From NCBI GenBank assembly GCA_033032865.1, contig JAWHQI010000068.1, positions 5,084,001-5,148,000 on the forward strand: a DNA stretch of 64,000 nucleotides, given 5' to 3'. Below are positions 1 to 11,636 of the stretch, piece by piece. This DNA comes from Dactylorhiza incarnata. Lineage: Eukaryota > Streptophyta > Magnoliopsida > Asparagales > Orchidaceae. The stretch's first letter is position 1, and each line of letters starts with the position of its first letter. The notes under the pieces were generated by a model. It had not been told where the DNA came from, ran no database searches, and saw only the letters and a program-made list of their open reading frames with translations. Position numbers and translations under genes: made by a program.

Positions 1-3000
1 AGGTGGGAGCCTGGTCAGCAGGTCAGCATGGGGACTAAGTTCTTGGGACTTTCCTGCCACTGAGCGATCCTCGGACCTGGCAGCTTGATGGGAGCCTGGT
101 CAGCGGGCCAGCATCGGGACTAAGTACTTGGGACTTTCCTGCCACCGAGCGATCCTCGGACCTGCCAGCTTGATGGGAGCCTGGTCAGCTGGCCAGCATC
201 GGGACTAAGTACTTGGGACTTTCCTGCCACCGAGCGATCCTCGGACCTGCCAGCTTGATGGGAGCATGGTCAGTGGGCCAGCATCGGGACTAAGTACTTG
301 GGACTTTCCGGCCACCGAGCGATCCTCGGACCTGCCAGCTTGATGGGATCCTGGTCAGCGGGCCAGCGTCGGGACTAAGTATCCTGAGACTCTCCTGCCA
401 CCGAGCGATCATCGAACCTGCCAGCTTGATGGGAGCCTGGTCAGCGGGCCAGCGTCGGGGCTAGTTACTTGGGACTTTCCTGCCACAGAGCGATCCTCGG
501 ACCTTCCAGCTTGATGAGAGCCTGGTCAGCGGGCCAGCATCGGGACTAAGTACTTGGGACTTTCCTGCCACCGAGCGATCCTCGGACCTGCCAGCTTGAT
601 GGGAGCCTGGTCAGCGGGCCAGCATCGGGACTAAGTACCCTGTGACTCTCATGCCACCGAGCGATCCTCGGACCTGCCAGCTTGATGGGAGCCGGGTCAG
701 CGGGCCAGCGTCGGGGCTAATTACTTGGGACTTTCCTGCCACCAAGCGATCCTCGGACCTGCCAGCTTGATGGGAGCCTGGTCAGCGGGCCAGCGTCGGG
801 ACTAAGTACTTGGGACTTTCCTGCCACCGAGCGATCCTCGGACCTGCCAGCTTGATGGGAGCCTGGTCAGCGGGCCAGCATCGGGACTAAGTACTTGGGA
901 CTTTCCTGCCACCGAGCGATCCTCGGACTTCCAAGCTTGATGGGAGCCTGGTCAGCGGGCCAGCGTCGGGGCTAATTACTTGGGACTTTCCTGCCACCGA
1001 GCGATCCTCGGACCTGCTAGCTTGATGGGAGCCTGGTCAGCGGGCCAGCATCGGGACTAAGTACCCTGAGACTCTCCAGCCACCGAGCGATCATCGAACC
1101 TGCCAGCTTGATGGGAGCCTGGTCAGCGGGCCAGCGTCGGGGCTAATTACTTGGGACTTTCCTGCCACCGAGCGATCCTCGGACCTGCCAGCTTGATGGG
1201 AGCCTGGTCAGCGGGCCAGCATCAGGACTAAGTACATGGGACTTTCCTGCCACCGAGCGATCCTCGGACCTGCCAGCTTGATGGGAGCCTGGTCAGCGGG
1301 CCAGCATCGGGACTAAGTACCCAGAGACTCTCCTGCCACCGAGCGATCCTCGGACCTACCAGCTTGATGGGAGCCTGGCCAGCGGGCCAGCGTTGGGGCT
1401 AATTACTTGGGACTTTCCTCCCACCGAGCGATCCTCGGACCTGCCAGCTTGATGGGAGCCTGGTCAGCGGGCCAGCATCGGGACTAAGTACTTGGGACTT
1501 TCCTTCCACCGAGCGATCCTTGGACCTGCCAGCTTGATGGGAGCCTGGTCAGCGGGCCAGCATCGGGACTAAGTACTTGGGACTTTCCTGCCACCGAGCG
1601 ATCCTCGGACCTGCCAGCTTGATGGGAGCCTGGTCAGCGGGCCAGCGTCGGGACTAATTATCCTGAGACTCTCCTGCCACCGAGCGATCATCGAACCTGC
1701 CAGCTTGATGGGAGCCTGGTCAGCGGGCCAGCGTCGGGGCTAATTACTTGGGACTTTCCTGCCACAGAGCGATCCTCGGACCTTCCAGCTTGATGGGAGC
1801 CTGGTCAGCGGGCCAGCATCGGGACTAAGTACTTGGGACTTTCCTGCCACCGAGCGATCCTCGGACCTGCCAGCTTGATGGGAGCCTGGTCAGCGGGCCA
1901 GCATCGGGACTAAGTACCCTGTGACTCTCATGCCACCGAGCGATCCTCGGACCTGCCAGCTTGATGGGAGCCTGGTCAGCGGGCCAGCGTCGGGGCTAAT
2001 TACTTGGGACTTTCCTGCCACCGAGCGATCCTCGGACCTGCCAGCTTGATGGGAGCCTGGTCAGCAGGCCAGCGTCGGGACTAAGTACTTGGGACTTTCC
2101 TGCCACCAAGCGATCCTCGGACCTGCCAGCTTGATGGGAGCCTGGTCAGCGGGCCAGCATCGGGACTAAGTACTTGGGACTTTCCTGCCACCGAGCGATC
2201 CTCGGACTTGCCAGCTTGATGGGAGCCTGGTCAGCGGGCCAGCGTCGGGGCTAATTACTTGGGACTTTCCTGCCACCGAGCGATCCTCGGACCTGCCAGC
2301 TTGTTGGGAGCCTGGTCAGCGGGCCAGCATCGGGACTAAGTACCCTGAGACTCTCCTGCCACCGAGCGATCATCGAACCTGCCAGCTTGATGGGAGCCTG
2401 GTCAAAGGGCCAGCGTCGGGGCTAATTACTTGGGACTTTCCTGCCACCGAGCGATCCTCGGACCTGCCAGCTTGATGGGAGCCTGGTCACCGGGCCAGCA
2501 TCAGGACTAAGTACATGGGACTTTCCTGCCACCGAGCGATCCACGGACCTGCCAGCTTGATGGGAGCCTGGTCAGCGGGCCAGCATCGGGACTAAGTACC
2601 CAGAGACTCTCCTGCCACCGAGCGATCCTCGGACCTGCCAGCTTGATGGGAGCCTGGCCAGCGGGCCAGTGTTGGGGCTAATTACTTGGGACTTTCCTCC
2701 CACCGAGCGATCCTCGGACCTGCCAGCTTGATGGGAGCCTGGTCAGCGGGCCAGCGTTGGGACTAAGTACTTGGGACTTTCCTGCCACCGAGCGATCCTC
2801 GGACCTGCCAGCTTGATGGGAGCCTGGTCAGCGGGCCAGCATCGGGACTAAGTACTTGGGACTTTCCTTCCACCGAGCGATCCTTGGACCTGCCAGCTTG
2901 ATGGGAGCCTGGTCAGCGGGCCAGCATCGGGACTAAGTACCCTGAGACTCTCCTGCCACCGAGCGATCCTCGGACCTGCCAGCTTGATGGGAGCCTGGTC

Positions 3001-4653
3001 AGTGGGCTAGTGTCGGGGCTAATTACTTGGGACTTTCCTGGCACCGAGCGATCCTCGGACCTGCCAGCTTGATGGGAGCCTGGTCAGCGGGCCAGTATCG
3101 GGACTAAGTACTTGGGACTTTCCTGCCACCGAGCGATCCTCGGACCTGCAAGCTTGATGGGAGCCTGGTCAGCGTGCCAGCATCGGGACTAAGTACCCTG
3201 ATACTCTCCTGCCACCGAGCGATCCTCGGACCTGCCAGCTTGATGGGAGCCTGGTCAGCGGGCAGCGTCGAGACTAATTACTTGGGACTTTCCTGCCACC
3301 GAGCGAAACTCGTACCTGCCAGCTTGATGGGAGCCTGGTCAGCGGGCCAGCGTCAGGACTAAGTACTTGGGACTTTCCTGCCACCGAGCGATCCTCGGAC
3401 CTGCCATCTTGATGGGAGCCTGGTCAGCGGGCCAGCATCGGGACTAAGTACTTGGGACTTTCCTGCCACCGAGCGATCCTCGGACCTGCCAGCTTGATGG
3501 GAGCCTGGTCAGCGGGCCAGCATCGGGACTAAGTACTTGGGACTTTCCTACCACCGAGCGATCCTCGGACCTGCCAGCTTGATGGGAGCCTGGTCAGCGG
3601 GCCAGCGTCGGGGCTAATTACTTGGGACTTTCTTGCCACCGAGCGATCCTCGGACCTGCCAGCTTGATGGGAGCCTGGTCAGCGGGCCAGCATCGGGACT
3701 AAGTTCCCTGAGACTCTCCTGCCACCGAGCGATCATCGAACCTGCCAGCTTGATGGGAGCCTGGTCAGCGGGCCAGCGTCGGGGCTAATTACTTGGGACT
3801 TTCCTGCCACCGAGCCATCCTCGGACCTGCCAGCTTGATGGGAGCCTGGTCAGTGGGCCAGTATCGGGACTAAGCACTTGGGACTTTCCTGCCACCGAGC
3901 GATCCTCGGACCTGCCAGCTTGATGGGAGCCTGGTCAGCGGGCCAGAATCGGGACTAAGTACCCTGAGACTCTCCTGCCACCGAGCGATCCTCGGACCTG
4001 CCAGCTTGATGGGAGCCTGGTCAGCGGGCCAGCATAGGGGCTAATTACTTGGGACTTTCCTTCCACCGAGCGATCCTCGAACCTGCCAGCTTGATGGGAG
4101 CCTGGTCAGCGGGCCAGCGTCGGGACTCTGTACTTGGGACTTTCCTGCCACCGAGCGATCCTCGGACCTGCCAGCTTGATGGGAGCCTGGTTAGCGGGCC
4201 AGCATCGAGACTAAGTACTTGGGACTTTCCTGCCACCGAGCGATCCTCGGACCTGCCAGCTTGATGGGAGCCTGGTCAGCGGGCCAGCATCGGGACTAAG
4301 TACCCTGAGACTCTCCTGCCACCGAGCGATCCTCGGACCTGCCAGCTTGATGGGAGCCTGGTCAGCGGGCCAGCGTCGGGGCTAATTACTTGGGACTTTC
4401 CTACCACCGAGCGATCCTCGGACCTGCCAGCTTGATGGGAGCCTGGTCAGCGGGCCAGCGTCGGGACTAAGTACTTGGGACTTTCCTGCCACCGAGCGAT
4501 CCTCGGACCTGCCAGCTTGATGGGAGCCTGGTCAGCGGGCCAGCATCGGGACTAAGTACTTGGGACTTTCCTGCCACGGAGCGATCCTCGGACCTGCCAG
4601 CTTGATGGGAGCCTGGTCAGTGGGCCAGCGTCGGGACTAAGTATTTGAAAACT
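1..4653. repeat. 85/86-bp satellite array with higher-order structure
   Basis: About 54 head-to-tail monomers of 85 or 86 bp fill this stretch. The 85-bp form has ACTTGGGACTTTCC after the TAAGT box, and the 86-bp form has an ATCCTGAGACTCTCC-like or ACCCTGAGACTCTCC-like segment. Each monomer holds a small inverted repeat, CCGAG-CGATC-CTCGG. Rare variants recur at a spacing of 1,279 bp (CACAGAGCG at about 484 and 1763, ATCAGG at 1221 and 2500, TCATCG at 1091 and 2370), which is 15 monomers, 4 of them the long form. A third copy is 16 monomers long and has lost one base near 3260. The array runs off the left edge and ends where the sequence changes to TATTTGAAAACTTTC near 4645. Short open frames inside are repeats, not genes. 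Confidence 0.95.
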
Positions 4654-4752
4654 TTCACTACATTAATCATCAGAAAAAACTAAGTAAACAACCACGCTAC
4701 ATGAACTTAAGGGTGGAGAGAAGAAACTGAGCACTTAGACAAACTTGGTCAC

Positions 4753-6074
4753 CTACTGCCGAGGGTGGTCTCCCTCGTTCCCAATTGGTTGTTGTTGTTG
4801 CCGCACCAAACCCCTCGCTTCCTTCATTTCCAAGAACTCAGGGCAGTTGATCATCGCGTGACCTTCCTCATCGTGGAGGTCACAATATGGTAACTCCACC
4901 CTACCCCCTCTTCTTCTTCTTCCTGCTTTTCTGACTCTCCTCCTTTTTTCCCAGCCAATCGCCATGGCCTGTTGAGGCGGTGGAGGGGATGCCCTCGGCC
5001 TCTGCCCCCACCTAGGGGGGTCAACCCCCTCTTCCTGGAAGTTACCTTCCTCTTGGTCGAACTTTCTCTTGGGAGCCCCTACTCTTCCCCCCTGCTGCCT
5101 TGCCTCTGGCTCACTCAGCTTAGCCAGCCTTCTTGTGAACTCTGGTTTGGCCTCCTCACTCTCAACTTCTTCTTCCACCATTTCCATCAACTCTTCAAAG
5201 GACAATGGAGCTCTTCTCTTGAGGTCCATCTTGAAGAAACCCTCCCGCAGCCCCAACATGAAGGCAAGCTTGAGGGTGTACCCGGGCACTTCTTGGACGA
5301 GGAGAACCTCCTCCCTGAACATTTCCAGATAGTGAGCCAACGACTCCTCTGGCTCTTGCTTGATCCTGAAAAGTGCTTCGACATCTTTCTTCCTCTTTCT
5401 TGACGTCGAGAAGCGTAGCAGAAAAGCTCGGCGCAAGTCTTCGAAGGCGTAGATGGATCCTTCAGGGAGCTGATGGAACCAGTCCCTGGCCTTCTCCTTG
5501 AGGGTGACGGCAAAGAGACGACACTTGAAGGCGTCTGACATGGGCATGATGGAGACCATGTCCTCAAACCACTGCAGGTGTAGGACGGGGTCATCCTTTC
5601 CGAAGTAGTGAGACATCTCCGCCCCCTTGAACCCCTCCGGAATCAGGGCTGAGAGGATCAGCTCACAAAAAGGACCTCCGTTGCTCGCCCCCCTTGGGGG
5701 CTGGGCGAGCTGGGGCGGGGCGAGCTGGGAGGATGCCCCCCTCCGGAGCTCACCCCCCCGGGGCTGGGCGAATGGGGGTATGGGACTTCCCCACTCGCCC
5801 CCTTGGGATTGGGGCGAGGCGAGTGGGGGTATGGCACCTCACCACTCCCCCCCACTAGTACTTGCGTCCTGGCCTGCTGGCCAAGAGTGTTCTCGCCCAC
5901 CTGCTGAGGTGAGGCCTGTGGACCATCTCCTCTCACGCCTTGGACTATCGAGGTGATAACTACCTGCAGGGTCTGCATGACCTCCTGCCTGAGATTCTCA
6001 AACATCTCCAACATCACTCCAGCCACCGGAGGTTGCGAGTGACCGGGGTCGGAACTTCCTCCACCTCCGTCCAT
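4753..6074 (-). pseudogene. gag: Gag of element B (frameshifted)
   Basis: This encodes the structural Gag of a Tat-lineage gypsy element. The N-terminal part (6074 to 5658) and the capsid part (5616 to 4753) lie in different frames, so there is a frameshift near 5620-5660. The capsid part closely matches Gag of element A, including the block DAFKCRLFAVTLKEKARDWF. Near the C-terminus is a C-x2-H-x4-H-x4-C knuckle (YCDLHDEEGHAMINC), the same variant as in A. The frame stops at 4753, and no protease or RT follows before the satellite. A basic, arginine-rich segment precedes the knuckle. It is a defective or non-autonomous copy. Confidence 0.88.
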
Positions 6075-6112
6075 GGAGCTCAGCTTGAGGCTTTCTTGAA
6101 TTGGTCACACTC

Positions 6113-6130
6113 CACGCTCACCGCACCATG
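6113..6130 (-). promoter_or_regulatory. Primer-binding site of element B
   Basis: Directly inside the LTR end (TTTCAACA at 6131) the minus strand reads TGGTGCGGTGAGCGTGGA, offset by two bases. The same sequence follows the 5' LTR of element A. I cannot assign the primer tRNA. Confidence 0.7.
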
Positions 6131-6448
6131 TGTTGAAACAGAGACTTGTGAACAAGACTTAGTCTCAGTGGAGTTCGGGGCCGTCAGCTAGCCGAGGGGC
6201 GACCAATCCTTACTCCTCCCAAGGGAGAGCTCTAGGTTGAAGGTGTTGGAACTAGGAACTGGACCAAGGGCTTAGTGGGGAGGTCCCGCCACATACCCGG
6301 AAGTTCCCTAGGAACTTCCCCTCCCAAGCCACTACTAAGCTTGGGCACCACTGGAGGCTCTCCTCACCCCCTAGAGAGACTTGGGGAGGGAGAGAGAGGG
6401 AGAGAGCTAGCCTAGAATGAGATCTCTCCAAATGGTGCCCCCTTGGTC

Positions 6449-6459
6449 CTATTTATAGG
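6449..6459 (-). promoter_or_regulatory. TATA box of element B LTR
   Basis: The minus strand reads CCTATAAATAG, about 320 bp before the LTR end. Element A has CTATAAATA about 300 bp before its own LTR end. Confidence 0.7.
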
Positions 6460-6634
6460 ATTTCTGAAGTTGGGAAACAAATAACCGAAAACTGGTATGC
6501 CAGATTACCAAAATACCCTTGAACTGAGCTGCAGATAGCCAAATCCCACTACTCTTGGGCGCTAAATGCAGACCGCCAACCCGGCTTGGAGCTGGGCGAG
6601 CCGGAGGCCTCCCGGCCTCCCCGGCTCGCCCCCA

Positions 6635-6785
6635 CGTTGGGGTGCATTTAGACATCCCTCCTGGTGAGGTCTCGCTGGGGTGCATTTAGACACCCCTCCT
6701 GGTGAGGTCTCGCTGGGGTGCATTTAGACACCCCTCCTGGTGAGGTCTCTCCTGGGTGCATTTAGACACCCCTCCTGGCTGCCAG
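6635..6785 (-). repeat. 38-bp tandem repeat in LTR of B
   Basis: Four copies start at about 6641, 6679, 6717 and 6755. The core on the plus strand is GGTGCATTTAGACACCCCTC. The block lies upstream of the TATA box. Confidence 0.88.
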
Positions 6786-6824
6786 ACTAGGGAGCAGGGG
6801 CGAGTGGAGCTCGTCCCCTGCTGC

Positions 6825-7865
6825 TGGGCGACCCAGAGGCCTCCCCGGCCTCTCCGTCTTGCCCCCACTAGGCTCTGGGCGAGCCGGAGGCCTCCCGACC
6901 TCCCCGGATCGCCCCCACAAGGCTCTGGGCGAGCCAGAGGCCTCCCGGCCCTCCCAGCTCGCCCCCACAGGGCTTTGGGCGAGCCGGAGGCCTCCCGGCC
7001 CTCCCAGCTCGCCCCCACAAGGTTCTGGGCGAGCCGGTAGCCTCCCGGCCCTCCCAGCTCGCCCCTACAAGTCTCTGGGCAAGCCGGAGGCCTCCCGGCC
7101 CTCCCAGCTCACCCCCATAAGGCTCTGGGCGAGCTGGAGGCCTCCAGGACCTCAAAGCTCGCCCCCACAAGGCTCTGGGCGAGCCGGAGGCCTCCCGTCC
7201 CTCCCGGCTCACCCCCACAAGGTTCTGGGCGAGCCGGAGGCCTCCCGGCCCTCCTGGCTCGACCCCACAAGGTTCTGGGCGAGCCGGAGGCCTCCCGGCC
7301 CTCCCGGCTCGCCCCCACAAGGCTCTGGGCGAGCCGGAGGCCTCCCGGCCCTCCCGGCTCGCCCCCACAAGGCTCTGGGCGAGCCGGAGGCCTCCCAGCT
7401 CGCCCCCACAAGGCTCTGGGCGAGCCGGAGGCCTCCCGTCCCTCCCGGCTCTCCCCCACAAGGCTCTGGGCAAGCCGGAGGCCTCCCGGCCCTCCCGGCT
7501 CACCCCCACAAGGCTCTGGGCGAGCCGGAGGCCTTCCAGCCCTCCCAGCTCGCCCCCACAAGGCTCTGGGCGAGCCGGAGGCCTCCCGGCCCTCCCATCT
7601 CGCCCCCACAAGGCTCTGGGCGAGCCGGAGGCCTCCCGACCCTCCCAGCTCGCCCCCACAAGGCTATGGGCGAGCCGGAGGCCTCCCGGCCCTCCCTGCA
7701 TGCCCCCACAAGGCTCTGGGCGAGCCGGAGGCCTCCCGGCCCTCCCAGCTCGCCCCCACAAGGCTCTGGGCGAGCAGGAGGCCTCTCGGCCCTCCCCGGC
7801 TCGCCCTCACAAGGCTCTGGGCGAGCCGGAGGCCTCCCGGCCCTCCCCGGCTCGCCCTCACAAGG
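6825..7865 (-). repeat. 50-bp GC-rich tandem array in LTR U3 of B
   Basis: About 20 copies of a 50-bp unit start at 6871, 6921, 6971 and so on, with one 41-bp unit near 7371-7412. Each holds GGGCGAGCC and its inverse GGCTCGCCC around GGCCTCCC, so every unit can form a hairpin. The array makes long open frames in several frames on both strands (for example 6859-8106 plus, 6868-7761 minus); these are repeat translation, not genes. Confidence 0.93.
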
Positions 7866-8008
7866 GAACAGTCCTGGGATTCGCCCCTTAGACTCGACTC
7901 CCTCCAAATGCTCACCCCTCCTCCTCCCGGGGTCGCGCCCTTTGGAAATATTGGGCCTAAAAATATCTTGTGCCTCGGGGGCCCACTCGGCGAATACAGG
8001 GTTGTACA

Positions 8009-10051
8009 GATATAGTAAAGGATTTGTTACCAACTGTACCAATTCCCATGATCCTTCCTTTTCCGCTATCACCAAACATCACGATCCCTCCCTTCTTCTT
8101 TTCTAGGCTTAGGAACTTTGCTTTATTGCCCTTCATGTGCTTGGAGCATCCTGAATCCAAGTACCACATGTCTTCATTGTCCTTAGCCTGCCTGCACATC
8201 TAGAAAGAAGATGAGAGTAAAGATCCGGATACCCAAGTGGAACCACCCATAGAATAAGTGGAAGCCTTAGGTACCCAGATTTGCTTTATAGTATTTTGTT
8301 TTATTTTCCTGCAAGAACTAGAAGTGTGACCTAACCTATAACAGTTTGCACACGAAATAAAGGGGGTTGAGACCCTTTTATGGAATATTTTCTTGCTGGA
8401 AGAAAGTGGATTTACAAAAGAAAAACATTTTGAGAAAGAAAATTCAGGCTTCTTGTAAGAGGTGCTGGCGCCGGCATTAGTGGCTAGCGCCGGGCGGTAG
8501 CCCTCACCTCGATATCCGAGCCCAAATTTTCCAGAACCATGGCACTGGTTCCCTAATATCATTTCCAGTGATTTTTGGCCTATTCCAAATTTTTTAATGG
8601 CCATGGTGAGATCATGAACTTGTGCTTTAAGTGAAAATTTTTCTTTCACAAGCATGACACACCTATTTTCAAAATCTTTTTTATTATTTTTGATTTGCAA
8701 AAGAGAGGCTTCTAATTTCCTTTCGAATTCCCCCTTCTCTTTTGTAAGAGTTTTGGCATGAGAGAGGGCTTTAGAAAGTGACTCTTCAATATCTTTTGCC
8801 AATTTAGTGGAGTGATCACACTCTTGACAAGAGACCTTTCTCTTTTCTAAAACAATTAATTTTTTGGAAAGCTTTTGATTTTCTTTAATAAGAGATTCAT
8901 TTTCACGATTCAATAAAATACTATCTTTCATATTTTTATCAAAAGCTTTGCAAGTTTCAAGGAATTCATTAAAGAGTTCATCATAAGTGGGAGGAGTTAC
9001 CTCAGTGTCGATAAGAACACTAGTGTCGTCGCCGTCGTTTCCATGTCCCATGAGGCACATGTTTGCTTCCTCATCTTCGCTTGATGAAGACCCGCTTGAT
9101 TCTTCGGAGGAGGGGGAGAGTCATCCCATGTTCTAGCTTTTTGCACCTTCTTCTTCTCCTTCCCTTTGTGCCGCTTTTCTTTCTTCTCCTTTAAGAACTT
9201 TGGGCACTGGCTCCGAATGTGCCTGGTCTTCCTACAATGAAAGCATTCCGGTGGAGGTCTTTCTTCTTCATCGTCGCTCTCCTTTTCCTTGTTTGAGGAT
9301 GACACTTTCCATCTTGCATCCTTTTGGATAAATTTCTGGAAAGTGTTTCTCTTTCCGGATTCCGCATGAACTTTCGGAAGTTTTTCACCAAAAGGCTTTC
9401 TTCATCTTCATCCTCATCCTCTTGGCACTCCTTCTTTGATTTTAATACCAACGCCTTCTTCTTTGGCTCCTTATTGTATTCATCATATTGGATTTTGAGT
9501 TCTACCTCATGGGTTTTGAGATTCCCAGTGAGGCTCTCAACTTGGAGCGTCCTTAGATTGTGCGATTCTGAAATGGTCGTCACCTTCGGGTTGAATTTTG
9601 GTGTAAGGGAACGAAGGATCTTTCGGACTAAGTCACCGTTGGAGAAGGTCTTTCCAAGAGCTTTGGAGGCATTGACAATCTTGGTGAAGCGCGTGTACAT
9701 GGCATCAACATCTTCACTTTCATCTATCCGGAATTTTTCATATTCCGACTCAAGTTGGAAAAGCTTTGAATCTTTAACCTGCGATGTACCTTCATGAGTA
9801 AATTCCAAATAATTTTAAATTTCATATACAGTAGTACATGCGGAAATTCTATTAAATTCATTTCTATCTAACGCACAAAATAAAGCATTCATGGCCTTGG
9901 CGTTATTTTTGCATTTAAGTTTATCTCTATCATCCCATTTATCTTTTGGTTTATCTAAAATTATCTCTCCAACTACAAATGTAGGAGGAGAGTATTCCTC
10001 TTCTACCATATTCCATACCTCAATATCTAGGGTCATAAGAAAACATCTCAT
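8009..10051 (-). pseudogene. gag-pol: Gag and protease start of element C (broken)
   Basis: This encodes a copia Gag polyprotein and the start of the aspartic protease. The capsid part runs 10051 to 9191 in one frame with one in-frame stop at 9813-9815. A frameshift near 9300 leads to a knuckle CFHCRKTRHIRSQC (C-x2-C-x4-H-x4-C). A long charged segment with coiled-coil character follows (9060-8200). It holds a second knuckle CANCYRLGHTSSSC and a KQIWVPK motif typical of the Gag-protease boundary. A stop near 8200 separates this from the protease motif WYLDSGCSKHMKG, whose DSG is the catalytic triplet. The frame ends in the LTR of B at 8008. Confidence 0.85.
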
Positions 10052-10180
10052 CCTATTTTTTCAGTAATTATAATCTGACCCGATAAAGAGTGGAGGTCTA
10101 CTAATTCCCTGACCCTCAGAAAAAGCGAGATCATAAGATGCCATTATTCCTGGTTTATAAACCGTTTGGAATAACCTGCC

Positions 10181-10191
10181 CTCTGATACCA
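10181..10191 (-). promoter_or_regulatory. iMet primer-binding site of element C
   Basis: The minus strand reads TGGTATCAGAG, complementary to the 3' end of initiator methionine tRNA. It lies two bases inside the LTR end. Confidence 0.88.
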
Positions 10192-10218
10192 CTTGTTGGA
10201 TCGATTGGCGCCCTTAGA

Positions 10219-10237
10219 GGGGGGGGGGGGGGGGGGG
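10219..10237. repeat. G homopolymer, 19 bases
   Basis: This run of 19 G lies near the 3' end of the LTR of C. The equivalent place in element H reads CACCCCTCTCTAGGTG, with only four C. Confidence 0.95.
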
Positions 10238-11009
10238 TGAATAAGGGAATAACTTTTCTTTTTAAATTTTTAGGCGATTTACTAAATTGTTTAAAGTAAA
10301 TTAGAACGAGATAACAATTTAGCTTAAAGAAAGAAACAATTGTAATTTGCAATTTTATAGTTTATGCCAAATGAAAGAAATCAAGTAAACACAAATGGAG
10401 ACATGATTATATTATATAAAAAAGTGTTTACATAAATTTGATTTCAATATCGCTAGAAATCGGAGGCGTGCAAAGTAAAACAAATTTTCCTTTTCTATAC
10501 CGACTTGTATCCCCACAAACCGGTTGGCTTTAGCCAATCCTTCACCGGATATGGCTTCAAGCCGCTCTAGCCAATCCTTCCACGTATATGGCCTCAAGCC
10601 GCTCTAGCCAATCCTTCCCCGGATATAGCCTCGAGCACCCCCTAGATCTAATCTCCTAGACCTAGTTGCCAACTCACGCGGCGAATTACCCCTAAGCCGC
10701 GCAAGGACCTAGTCGCAAACACAAGGTGAATTCAACTACAAAAATTACAATAATGAAATAAAGAAAATAACAAGAACTCCCTCTATGAGATTTCTGAAGT
10801 TGAGGATGAAGGATCGCTGTAGCACAAGCGAGGTTGAAGCGATCATTCTTTGGATGCAGCGTGGGGGCTTCCTTCTCCAGAAATCTTCTTTGGCTTTGAG
10901 TGGGAGATGAACTTTCGGCAGAGTAGCAACTCTGGAAATTTGTCACAAGTAATCTCTCTGGAAGCTCTAACAGAAACGAGAGAGAGCCCATCAATTTATA
11001 GAACTTGAA

Positions 11010-11180
11010 GATAGCGCCTGTGGTAGCTCCTAGCGCCTGCGGTAGCTACTAGAGCCAGCGGTAGCGTTCATGTGGAGCAGTTGCAAAACCGTTGGCGGCG
11101 TGGCGCTGTGCACGAACTTGAGCCAGCGCTAGCGCTGGCGGTAGCACTAGCGCCTGCGTTAACCCCTAACGCTGGCGGTA
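11010..11180. repeat. Palindromic motif cluster in LTR of C
   Basis: Variants of TAGCGCCTGCGGTAGC and its inverse recur about eight times. The clearest site is a perfect 18-bp palindrome, GCCAGCGCTAGCGCTGGC, at 11122-11139. Confidence 0.8.
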
Positions 11181-11628
11181 GTGCATTCTTCCAGATGTTT
11201 GAATTCAGCTGCTTTCTACCTGTGGAGTATTGCACCTATAGTTCCTGCACACTATAAACACATGACAAGCAAGATCAAATACAATTTGGGATTTGTTATT
11301 CTCAAACAAAGGGATGTGACACACATGTCCAACAAATATCTCGTATCGTCGAGACATCAGCGTCAGAGGCAGAAGCTAGAGGACTTCAAGATCCACCAAG
11401 GTCTAAGGCATCGACAAAGTCCTGTCGTCGAGATATTATCCATATCGTCATAGTGCTGTCAGTATCGGCGTGAAGCTGGAAATATCATCGAGACGGAATT
11501 CAAATGTTGTGGATGCACAGTCTGCATTTAATGCCGCCGCCTGATTGTCCAATCAGCGCGTACTCTTAAGGAATGGGCGTCTGACAGTGAAGGACATTAT
11601 ATGTGACTGTTAAGCAGCTCATCCGTCC

Positions 11629-11636
11629 TATAAAAG
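11629..11636 (+). promoter_or_regulatory. TATA box of element D LTR
   Basis: TATAAAAG lies in the context CGTCCTATAAAAGGGAAC. The transcript start would be near 11660. Confidence 0.75.

Larger units (their letters stand above)
4654..8008 (-). mobile_element. Element B: Tat-like Ty3/gypsy, 5' LTR plus gag only
   Basis: In minus-strand order this is a 5' LTR (8008 to 6131), a primer-binding region, a gag gene, and then an abrupt change into the 85-bp satellite where protease and reverse transcriptase would be expected. LTR ends and primer site match element A in this window, so B is a related but distinct Tat-like family. It is inserted in the protease gene of copia element C. The flank at 8009-8013 is GATAT; the other flank is outside the window. 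Whether the satellite is internal to B, as in some Tat elements, or a separate locus cannot be decided here. Confidence 0.85.
6131..8008 (-). repeat. 5' LTR of element B
   Basis: The LTR is 1,878 bp and reads TGTACAACCC...TTTCAACA on the minus strand, the same termini as the LTRs of A (TGTACAACCCC...TTTCAACA). It carries a TATA box, a 38-bp tandem block and a large 50-bp GC-rich array. The left partner LTR lies outside the window. Confidence 0.88.
8009..11334 (-). mobile_element. Element C: SIRE-like Ty1/copia, 5' part
   Basis: In minus order there is a 5' LTR (11334-10194), an iMet primer site, gag, and the beginning of protease, which is then cut by the LTR of element B at 8008. The rest of pol must lie left of the window. 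C is inserted in the 5' LTR of element D. The flank at 11335-11339 is AATAT; the partner flank is not visible. Confidence 0.85.
10194..11334 (-). repeat. 5' LTR of element C
   Basis: This 1,141-bp LTR reads TGTTGGACATGTGTG...GATCCAACA on the minus strand. It contains a TATA box (TCTATAAATTG, about 10993-11003 on the minus strand), a 19-base G run and a cluster of palindromic motifs. No partner LTR is in the window. Confidence 0.85.

Noticed and set aside
3174..4264. Short open frames in the satellite
   Set aside because: Chance frames in 85-bp monomers where variant bases remove stops.
6859..8106. Open frame of 415 aa on the plus strand, and several 166-297 aa frames on the minus strand
   Set aside because: They are translations of the 50-bp GC-rich array in the LTR of B, open in several frames at once, with no domain.
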